From Gammaproteobacteria bacterium (GTDB taxonomy: Bacteria > Pseudomonadota > Gammaproteobacteria > Poriferisulfidales > Oxydemutatoraceae): a DNA stretch of 47,823 nt. How positions within the stretch are numbered: position 1 is the stretch's first letter; every line of letters begins with the position of its first letter. The stretch lies in NCBI GenBank assembly GCA_028817225.1, contig JAPPQC010000035.1, positions 1-47,823 of the forward strand, given 5' to 3'. Positions 41,302 to 47,823 of this stretch are shown in pieces. Both the position numbers and the translations under genes were made by a program. The notes under the pieces are model-generated. The model saw only the letters and a list, made by a program, of their open reading frames with translations. It was not told the origin of the DNA and did no database searches.

Positions 41302-41477
41302 TACTCGTTAGTCCCCTGGATGATCCTTTGCCGTACTTCTTGAAAAGACGGGTCAACGCCGTCGCCGGTGTGCATGCTCATTGCGATGAGAAGCCTGATG
41401 GCGGCGGAAGCGGCCTGTTCTCTGAACCCAATGGTTCAAAGGAGGACGGGGACGACGACTTCTACGGAGTTATCTCA
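41286..41477 (+). ncRNA. ssrS: 6S RNA
   Basis: The ends pair perfectly over 11 bp: 41286-41296 (TGAGATAACTC) with 41467-41477. Inside are the familiar 6S pieces AGTCCCCTGGATGATCC, GCATGCTCATTGCGATGAGAAGCC and GAACCCAATGGTTCAAAGG in the same order as in Escherichia coli. The length of about 190 nt and the position after zapA fit. It binds the housekeeping RNA polymerase in stationary phase. The first 16 nt overlap the last codons of zapA. 41478-41560 shows no gene apart from the ribosome site of the next one. Confidence 0.9.
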
Positions 41478-41560
41478 CTTTTCAACCGAATTCAGCCCGC
41501 CAGGCCCGCCGTGGCGCGGCATTCCGGCTCCATCGCCAACAACCATGACAGGAGGTACTG

Positions 41561-41959
41561 ATGGCCATTAAAAGACGCACTAAAAAGCGACTTGTAAAGA
41601 GGAAGTCTGCGGCAAAACGCAGAACGACCAAACGGCGCACCACCAAGCGGGCGGCTCCCAAGAAGAGACGCACCGTCAAAAGGCGGCGCACCGTCAAAAG
41701 AAAGGCTGCCACCAAAAAGAAGCGCACCGTCAAAAAGAGGCGCACGGTCAAAAAGCGGCGCACCGTCAAGAAACGGCGCACCGTCAAGAAGCGGAGAACC
41801 GTCAAGAAACGGCGCACCGTCAAGAAACGGCGCACCGTCAAGAAACGGCGCACCGTCAAAAAGCGGCGCACCGTGAAGAAGCGGCGCACTGTCAAGAAAC
41901 GGCGTACCGTCAAAAAGCGGAGAACCGTCAAGAAACGGCGCACCACCAAGAGAAGGTAA
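41561..41959 (+). CDS. Lysine/arginine-repeat basic protein, histone H1-like in composition
   Basis: 132 residues from ATG with AGGAGG upstream. After a varied N-terminal third (MAIKRRTKKRLVKRKSAAKRR region, and three degenerate RRTVK copies), eleven exact KKRRTV units follow, then KKRRTTKRR. It has no acidic residue and few residues other than K, R, T and V. This recalls bacterial histone-H1-like DNA-binding proteins (Hc2, BpH1), but those are Ala/Pro/Lys-rich, so this is a different repeat type. DNA or RNA binding is inferred. It follows the 6S RNA gene and is closed by a strong terminator. Confidence 0.8.
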   Translation: MAIKRRTKKRLVKRKSAAKRRTTKRRTTKRAAPKKRRTVKRRRTVKRKAATKKKRTVKKRRTVKKRRTVKKRRTVKKRRTVKKRRTVKKRRTVKKRRTVKKRRTVKKRRTVKKRRTVKKRRTVKKRRTTKRR

Positions 41960-42007
41960 GCCAGACGGCGGGGGGGTTCTCCGGAAGCCCCCTTTCTTCG
42001 CAACAAA

Positions 42008-42040
42008 CCCGGCAGCGTTTCGGCGCTGCCGGGTTTTTTT
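42008..42040 (+). terminator. Terminator after the KKRRTV gene
   Basis: Perfect 10-bp stem 42008-42017 with 42024-42033, loop TTTCGG, then seven T. Confidence 0.92.
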
Positions 42041-42076
42041 ACGGGTGCATGCAGGGGGCGGGGCGGGGCGGCGGCG

Positions 42077-42691
42077 TTATTGCGCCCGTATTCGCTGTGT
42101 TCCCTTTCTGAGCCGGTCGGCCAGCAGCAGCAGCGGGAAAAGCGCGATGCCGCCGAGCGCGCCGTAGAGATGGGTCTGGGCGGCGACCGGCACGCCAATC
42201 AGTTCCGAAGTACCCGGCGTTCCGCCGTAGCGGCCTTCATACAGCAGTTTAAGCGTCACCAGCAGCAGCAGCAGCCAGCCGAGGCGGTCGCCCGCGCGCA
42301 GTTGTTTCAGCGCCATCAGCGCGAACAGGCCGTGCAGCGCGCCGGACAGGCCGCCGAAAACGCCGATTTCCGGCGAGAACCAGTACAAACCGGCGGACAC
42401 CGCCAGGCAGCAGACGACGAGGCTGACTATCCAGTCGGCAACGCTCAGCCACGCGCGCCCCAGCAGGAAGATGAGTATCCAGGCGACCAGGTCGAGCAGC
42501 AGGTGGCGCAGGTTCAGGTGGGCGAAATTGCCCGTCAGCAAACGCCACCATTCGCCGGCCTCAATCAGGCCGCGGTTGTAGAGGGAAAAAGCCTGGAGTG
42601 TTTCCAGCGTGGTCACCGCCGCCGCCGCCGCAACGGCAACGGCCAGCAGTATTTCAGGAAGCAGGCTCCGCAGAAGCCCGCTGTCAGGCAT
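42077..42691 (-). CDS. rrtA: Rhombosortase (rhomboid-family intramembrane protease)
   Basis: 204 residues with about six membrane helices. The catalytic serine lies in VFGGLSGALHGLF near residue 116 and the histidine in AQTHLYGALGGI near 174; NFAHLNLRHLLLDLVAW near 53 is typical of the small rhombosortase group. Rhombosortases cut proteins with a GlyGly-CTERM tail, and the upstream gene encodes just such a protein. The gene starts 8 nt inside the end of that gene, so the two are coupled. Confidence 0.88.
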   Translation of the reverse strand: MPDSGLLRSLLPEILLAVAVAAAAAVTTLETLQAFSLYNRGLIEAGEWWRLLTGNFAHLNLRHLLLDLVAWILIFLLGRAWLSVADWIVSLVVCCLAVSAGLYWFSPEIGVFGGLSGALHGLFALMALKQLRAGDRLGWLLLLLVTLKLLYEGRYGGTPGTSELIGVPVAAQTHLYGALGGIALFPLLLLADRLRKGTQRIRAQ

Positions 42692-45600
42692 TCACGCGCC
42701 GCCGCCGTGTGCGCAGCAGCGCCGCCGCAACAAAGAGCAATATCGCAAAGAGTCCGAACGGGCCGAAAGCGCCGCCACCGCCGCCGCCGCCGCCACCGCC
42801 GGCCACACCGCCCGCCCTGACGCCGATGGGATCGTCAATCACGCCGTTGATGCTGCCGTCGTTGTCATATTCGCCGCCGTCCCTGATTCTGACGACCAGG
42901 CAGGCGTCTCCCGCGCGCTTGGCGGAAGTCGCCGGCACCTCGTTGACAACCGGGCAGACGCCGTTTTGCAGCGGCATGAAGCCCCATTCAAAGTCGCCGC
43001 TGCGGGCGGCAACCGCCTGCCACGCATTGTCGGCGCTGAGGAATTTGTAGATGCCCACGCTCGTGTCATCGTGCAGGTCCTGCGGCAGCGGAATGATGAC
43101 CACCGCGCGGCCCCCGGTGATGGCCGCCGTCGTGTCCGTCGCACTTCTGGGCGCGGTGTCGTAGTCCACGCCGCAAACGCCGAAGTTGTAAGCCGAGCGC
43201 AGCGCCTGCGGCGGGCGCGGCACGCCCACTGTCTCCAGTTCATCAACCGAGAACGACGCCGCCCAGTCGTCATAACTGTCAAACGGATTGTCCACCGTGG
43301 CGGCGTAGCGCAGCGTCAGGCCGCCGACGCACATTCTGTGCTGCGGCAGCCCGGTGCGAATGTGGTGCCACGACGCGCGGCCCGCGACTTCCCTGCCGCC
43401 GGCGGCCACCGCGACAGGCAGCGCGCCGTCGCCGACAAAGAGGTCGGCGCCGATGTTGTCCGGAATGCCGTCCGCATCGGTGTCGGAAGTGACGCCCGCC
43501 AGCACATTGCCGGGCGGCACCAGCGGCCAGGTAACCAGCAGCGACGATTCGGACGGCCCCGCGCCGGGAACCGTGATGCGCAGGCTGACCGAGGTTCTCG
43601 TCGCGGTTCTGGCGCCCGCAGGCACCGTGAACGACACGCTGACTTCGTCCGCGCCGGCGCTGAACGCGGCGGGCGTGATGGCGGTCAGCACCGGCGCGCC
43701 TGTCTCGTCGGCTGCCGTCGGCGCAGCGGTGGCGTCCCGCGCCTCCAGTGCAACCGTGAAGCTTCCCTCGGTCAGGCCAAGCCTTTCATTGCCGCTGCTG
43801 TCCGTCAGCGTCGGCTGCCCCAGCGACGGCGGCAGGAAATCATCGCCCAACCGGACAACCTGCGTCCGCGACGACAGGCCCAGTGAATAACTCGACGCCG
43901 CCAGCGCGCCGATGCCATCGCCAACGCGCCACAGCACATTGCCGCCGCCGCTCATCAGGCCGGTGATTGTGTAAGTCTGCGAGGTGCCGCTGATGTCGCT
44001 CTTCGCAACCACACCGGACAGGCCGGAGATGGTCAGCGCCGGGCTGGTAACCAGCGTCAGCGCATCCGCCGTCGGCGCGTCCAGCGCCGCGGCGACGGCG
44101 AGCGTGCTCGCGTTCGCATCGCTTGCCAGGAAGAACAGGCGCTCGTTCGCCATGTTCAGTTCGCGCACGCGGTGTATCGTTTGCGCCACCGTAACCGGGT
44201 AGCCATTCTCGTTGGTGGCGACCCACGCAATCCGGTGGTCCGCCGCCGCCGGGATGTTGCCGAAGTCCACCAGCGTGCAGGCGCCGCCCAGCAGTTGCTC
44301 GGTGGCGCAGTTGTCCGAATAATAAGCCAGCGTGCGCGTGCGCGCGCCGGTCGTTACCGACACGCCGAGGTGATCCAGAACGCCGTCGGCGCGGATGCCG
44401 GCGTAGGCGATGTGGGCGGTGCCCGCGCCTCGCGTCAGCGCCAGTTCAGGCAGGTTTTGCGCCCGCGGGTCGTTGTCGGCGGTCGCCCACGGGTTGGCGC
44501 CGATCTGCGCCTCGACCGAATCCGGCACGCCGTCGTTGTCCGAATCATGGGCCGCATCCAGCTGCAACATCTGCGGCCCCAGCGTCGCGACAACGCGATT
44601 CGGCACATCGTTCAAACCGCGCGCCGGCGCGTCGTCGTGAATGACCAGCCCCGACGACGGCGGCTGATAGGTCACATACACCGTTGTCATGGTAACCGCG
44701 CGGGCGAGTTGCAGTTCAACGGAGCCGTTCGATTCGTTGGTCTGCACCGCCCTCCTGTAAAGCGCCGCACTCACCGCAACCTCGTCGCCTTGCGGCGTCC
44801 GCAGGTTCACCGTGAAGCCCTGCAGCGACGACCCATCGGAACCGCCGGGAACCGAAATCGGCTCGTTGAAGGTCACCCACAGGCGGTCCTGGCCGCTGCC
44901 GTATCTTGCCTGGTCGCCGGCAAACTTCGGCGGCACCGTGTCGGAAACATCGGCGGACGCCGACAAACAGCCGCTGGCGGCGCCGTCTCTCCACGAGCAA
45001 TCCTCCAGCGTCCGGCTCGCCGCATCAACCGCCTCCGAGGCATTCAGAAACGCGACATAACCGCGCACATTCATCATCGGGCGCTGGATTCCCTCGTAAG
45101 TAACCAGATACCTCGCTCCCGTCCTCGTGGTCTCAAACCCGACGGGCATCGCCGTGATGCGAACCGGCGAGGAAAGCCCGCTCTGCACGCTCGTGTCGCC
45201 TCCGGGCGCGGGCCGAATCCGCGTCGCCGCCCTGTCCGCGACCTGATACAGCACAAAGGCGGTGGCCGTGGTCGCAATGGTGACCGGCTCGGTGAATTCC
45301 GCCAGATAGCGGATGTTGAACAGGCCGTCGTCGCTGCCGGGATTGGTCTCTTCCGAGTAAACCACGCTGAAGCCCGTGACCTCCGGCGCGCCGGTTTCCG
45401 GCACCGTGATGGTGAACGGCGTCGGCATCGTCGTCGGGTTTTGGCGGATGGAATTGTCCACCACAAGCCCCGCCGGGATTGTGAATCTGAATTGCTCAAC
45501 GCCGACCGCCGATTCATGCCCGTCCAGCGTGCCGCCCAGATTGGCGGTGAACTCCAGTCGGTTGCTCGACAGGGAAACACCGGTCAGCCGCGCGCTCTCA

Positions 45601-47823
45601 ACCGTCGCGTAGTCGGCGTCCGGATTCTGCAACACGCCGTTCGCGTATTGTCCGAGACTGTTCTGCAGCGCCGTAACGCTTCCCGGCAGCAACGCCTCGT
45701 TGAATTCAACCGTGATGCTGATTTGCCCGGCGGTCGTGGTCGTGGTTGCCTGTGCCATGCGCACCACCGGCGGCACCCGGTCGTCCACCGATGTAATCGG
45801 GCTAAGGAACCGATCGCCGCCCAGCGACCTGCCGTCGTCATCCTGCACGGTGTTGGCGCTGTCCATCACCACGAGGATGTAACGCTCCGGGCTGCCCGAA
45901 GGGCCGGCATCCACATTGGTCTCCACGGTATAGGTTTCGGCGTAGGCGCCGCCCATGGTTGTAACCGAGCCACCGGCCGTCGTCGCGGTGAATCCGCGCC
46001 CGGACAGGCTGTATGCGGCGCTGGTAACCGACGGCAGTTCGCCCGTCACCCGGAGCAGCCCGAAATTGTCGGTGCCAACGCCGCGCACCGTCTCGGTAAA
46101 GACGACCGTCCAGGTCATGGTCGCGGTGCGGCTCGCACCGGCCACAATCACATCGCTGGATTGCCCGCTGACCCTCGCCACTTGCGGCGCCGCGTTTTCA
46201 TTCAGCGTGAAGTCCACATTGCGGGTGGGGTTGGCGTTGCCGTGTTCGTCGCTGACGGCGCCCTGCCCAAGCGTCAGCCTGATTCCCTCGCCGCCATCCG
46301 GCGACAGGCCGTTCAGCGGCGCCGGCCCGGAAGTGACAACCGTCACAGTCAATGTGGCGGCGTCAATGGTGGCGCCGGACACGGAAACTCCGGTAATCCA
46401 TTCACTCTGCGGGGCGGCAAGCGCGGCACTGATTCTGCCTTCATCCACCGCGCCAAGCGTTTCACTGAAAGGCACCATCAGGCGGGCCGTGGAATCGGGG
46501 TTGGCGATGGACTGTCCGGCCTGCACCAGCGGCCCGACGGTGTCGGCGGCGCGGTGTGCGGGGGCCGTGTGCGGCAATCCCGTCGGCGCCCTGCCGGCGC
46601 CGAGCCGTTCGACAATGCCCGGCGTGTCGTCAACCCTCAGCCGGTACCAGGTCGGGCCAACCTGCTGCGCCAAATCGCGCGCCACGACGGTGTAGGTGCG
46701 AAAGTCGCTGCCGCCCTCGGCAGTCGCCGAATTCACGGCGTTGGTCAGCACGGTGCCGGCGCTGCAAGCATCGGTGGCGGCGGCCACCATGCAAACCGAA
46801 AAACTGCCGGCGACCACGCCGCTCACCGGCTCCGAGAAACGCACGCGCCATTCGGCGTCGTACAGGTTGTCGGCGGCATCAAGCGTAATTGAGGTCGTGG
46901 TGGCCTCGGCGACGGTCGGCTGCGCCGCGTCCATCAGGGTGAACCTGTGGGCCACGCCGTCATAGCCGTCGCTGCCCCCTCCGGCAGGCAGGTCCACAAT
47001 CCGGTCGTTCGGAAGGGTCACTTGCAGATAATCGGGCGCCGGAATCGTAACCGTGCCGTCAATGTTCACCGTCAGAATCACTTGCGCCCCGCTGACGGAG
47101 GCGGCGGTAATCGAGAAGTCGTTGATCGCCTGCTGCAAGACGCGAACCCGGTTCACACCGTTCAGGTCTGTCAAACCCTGGGTGTTTCTTGCCACGGCGA
47201 CCAGGCCGGCAAAATCGCCCGGCGTGCCGGCAAATTGCACGCCTTCATTGAAGGTGTAGGTAATCTCGCCGTTGTCGTCCGACAAGACCGGCGCGCCCAC
47301 CAGCACCGGCGGCGACAAATCTTGCAGCGTTGCGACGAAAGTGTCTTCCGCAGGCGCCCTTAGCCCCGCCGCAGGCACCGCCCTGAGGGTGCCGGGACCG
47401 GCAGCCGCGCTGATGTTGTTGCCATCGGCCAGCGACACCGTGTAATGCGCATCCTCGCCGACCGGTTCGGGGATGGTAACCGTCAGTGTGTAAGTGTCCT
47501 CGCTCCCGCTGACACTGCCCGGCGACAAAGTGCCAATGGCGGGCGAGCCTGCTTCCGTTGAAAAATCCGGGGGCCGGTTGCCTGAAGGCAGCCTGTAAAT
47601 CCGGAAGTCGCCCACCGAATCGGCCCCGCTCACCGGCTCGGTGAAAACCACTCTCCAGCCGACCGCCGTCGGTGTGCCCCGAACTTGCGAGAAGGCAATT
47701 TGCTGCACACTTTCCAGGCGCGGCGCGGCGTTGTCGTTGAATACAAAGGTGTAGGAATTGGTGCTGCCGTCCGCCAGGGTGTTGTTGGCATTGTCATCAA
47801 CGCTTGCGCGGTTGACGACAATG
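42684..47823 (-). CDS. Giant GlyGly-CTERM surface protein, N-terminus outside the window
   Basis: At least 1712 residues; the frame stays open to the window edge beyond the first GTG at 47708, and the added 38 codons carry the same repeat (NSYTFVFNDNAAPRLES), so the start is missing. The visible part is a series of Ig-like beta domains of the SbsA/SwmB kind with repeated WRVVFTEPVSG, FTLNENAAPQVARV and FNEALLPGSV motifs. Calcium-binding DSDNDGVPD and DTDADGIPD loops lie near the middle and end. The end is a classic GlyGly-CTERM: about ten glycines (GGVAGGGGGGGGGGAFGP), a hydrophobic helix FGLFAILLFVAAALL and an RTRRRR tail. After export the tail would be cut by the rhombosortase encoded next to it. 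An adhesin or surface role is inferred. Confidence 0.9.
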   Translation of the reverse strand, partial: IVVNRASVDDNANNTLADGSTNSYTFVFNDNAAPRLESVQQIAFSQVRGTPTAVGWRVVFTEPVSGADSVGDFRIYRLPSGNRPPDFSTEAGSPAIGTLSPGSVSGSEDTYTLTVTIPEPVGEDAHYTVSLADGNNISAAAGPGTLRAVPAAGLRAPAEDTFVATLQDLSPPVLVGAPVLSDDNGEITYTFNEGVQFAGTPGDFAGLVAVARNTQGLTDLNGVNRVRVLQQAINDFSITAASVSGAQVILTVNIDGTVTIPAPDYLQVTLPNDRIVDLPAGGGSDGYDGVAHRFTLMDAAQPTVAEATTTSITLDAADNLYDAEWRVRFSEPVSGVVAGSFSVCMVAAATDACSAGTVLTNAVNSATAEGGSDFRTYTVVARDLAQQVGPTWYRLRVDDTPGIVERLGAGRAPTGLPHTAPAHRAADTVGPLVQAGQSIANPDSTARLMVPFSETLGAVDEGRISAALAAPQSEWITGVSVSGATIDAATLTVTVVTSGPAPLNGLSPDGGEGIRLTLGQGAVSDEHGNANPTRNVDFTLNENAAPQVARVSGQSSDVIVAGASRTATMTWTVVFTETVRGVGTDNFGLLRVTGELPSVTSAAYSLSGRGFTATTAGGSVTTMGGAYAETYTVETNVDAGPSGSPERYILVVMDSANTVQDDDGRSLGGDRFLSPITSVDDRVPPVVRMAQATTTTTAGQISITVEFNEALLPGSVTALQNSLGQYANGVLQNPDADYATVESARLTGVSLSSNRLEFTANLGGTLDGHESAVGVEQFRFTIPAGLVVDNSIRQNPTTMPTPFTITVPETGAPEVTGFSVVYSEETNPGSDDGLFNIRYLAEFTEPVTIATTATAFVLYQVADRAATRIRPAPGGDTSVQSGLSSPVRITAMPVGFETTRTGARYLVTYEGIQRPMMNVRGYVAFLNASEAVDAASRTLEDCSWRDGAASGCLSASADVSDTVPPKFAGDQARYGSGQDRLWVTFNEPISVPGGSDGSSLQGFTVNLRTPQGDEVAVSAALYRRAVQTNESNGSVELQLARAVTMTTVYVTYQPPSSGLVIHDDAPARGLNDVPNRVVATLGPQMLQLDAAHDSDNDGVPDSVEAQIGANPWATADNDPRAQNLPELALTRGAGTAHIAYAGIRADGVLDHLGVSVTTGARTRTLAYYSDNCATEQLLGGACTLVDFGNIPAAADHRIAWVATNENGYPVTVAQTIHRVRELNMANERLFFLASDANASTLAVAAALDAPTADALTLVTSPALTISGLSGVVAKSDISGTSQTYTITGLMSGGGNVLWRVGDGIGALAASSYSLGLSSRTQVVRLGDDFLPPSLGQPTLTDSSGNERLGLTEGSFTVALEARDATAAPTAADETGAPVLTAITPAAFSAGADEVSVSFTVPAGARTATRTSVSLRITVPGAGPSESSLLVTWPLVPPGNVLAGVTSDTDADGIPDNIGADLFVGDGALPVAVAAGGREVAGRASWHHIRTGLPQHRMCVGGLTLRYAATVDNPFDSYDDWAASFSVDELETVGVPRPPQALRSAYNFGVCGVDYDTAPRSATDTTAAITGGRAVVIIPLPQDLHDDTSVGIYKFLSADNAWQAVAARSGDFEWGFMPLQNGVCPVVNEVPATSAKRAGDACLVVRIRDGGEYDNDGSINGVIDDPIGVRAGGVAGGGGGGGGGGAFGPFGLFAILLFVAAALLRTRRRRVNA

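Noticed and set aside
41298..41561. Open frame between zapA and the KKRRTV gene
   Set aside because: The sequence is the 6S RNA; the frame has no ribosome site and its content follows RNA structure.
44172..46892. 906-codon plus-strand open frame
   Set aside because: Antisense to the GlyGly-CTERM gene, Arg/His-rich and without homology.

Overview
The window is high-GC DNA (about 60-65% by eye) that reads as the chromosome of a gammaproteobacterial sulfur oxidiser. Evidence for this placement is the pepP-ubiH-ubiI block divergent from a zapB-like/zapA/6S RNA block (the Escherichia coli arrangement), a compact soxXYZAKB operon, and a three-gene proton-translocating transhydrogenase. A methanopterin-type C1 module, a giant leucine-rich-repeat/cadherin-like secreted protein and two families of RiPP-like leader peptides suggest an uncultured marine, possibly host-associated lineage; that last step is inference. 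Starts at GTG and TTG are common, and short tandem duplications recur at gene ends and linkers. I saw no tRNA, rRNA, IS element, phage gene or CRISPR array.

Layout. 1-9702 (minus): a MoxR/DUF58/DUF4381/BatA/BatB stress-type operon interrupted by a 5.5-kb LRR-cadherin gene. 9741-10733 (minus): a JmjC/cupin 2-oxoglutarate oxygenase. 10874-13832 (minus): pntAA-pntAB-pntB. 14067-21049 (plus): fwdD-fhcB-fhcA-fhcD-fhcC, then a 7Fe-type ferredoxin and a ferredoxin-NADP reductase. 21116-23553 (minus): six nitrile-hydratase-leader-like (NHLP) peptides. 23701-26500 (minus): an unknown secreted protein and a porin. 26657-32526 (minus): soxX-Y-Z-A-K-B, a GlcG-like protein and a tandem thioredoxin-fold protein. 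32775-35101 (minus): six Nif11-leader-like peptides. 35269-42040: an outer-membrane barrel, tpx, ubiI/ubiH/pepP, a zapB-like gene/zapA, 6S RNA and a Lys/Arg-repeat protein. 42077-47823 (minus): a rhombosortase and its giant GlyGly-CTERM substrate, which runs off the window.

How the genes fit. Thiosulfate oxidation without SoxCD, formyl-methanofuran chemistry next to ferredoxin and ferredoxin-NADP reductase, and a transhydrogenase together look like an electron and NADPH economy for a thiotroph able to use C1 units. Twelve small peptides, six NHLP-type and six Nif11-type, bracket the sox operon. All end their leader-like part in a GG-type junction (one Nif11 member has only weak similarity around it). 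No recognised RiPP-modifying enzyme or exporter lies in the window.

The strongest new signal is regulatory. Three Nif11 transcription units carry the same upstream element exactly 24 nt from their -10 hexamers, and a close match sits in front of the JmjC oxygenase gene. This suggests one regulator for the peptides and the oxygenase, and makes the oxygenase a testable partner of the peptides.
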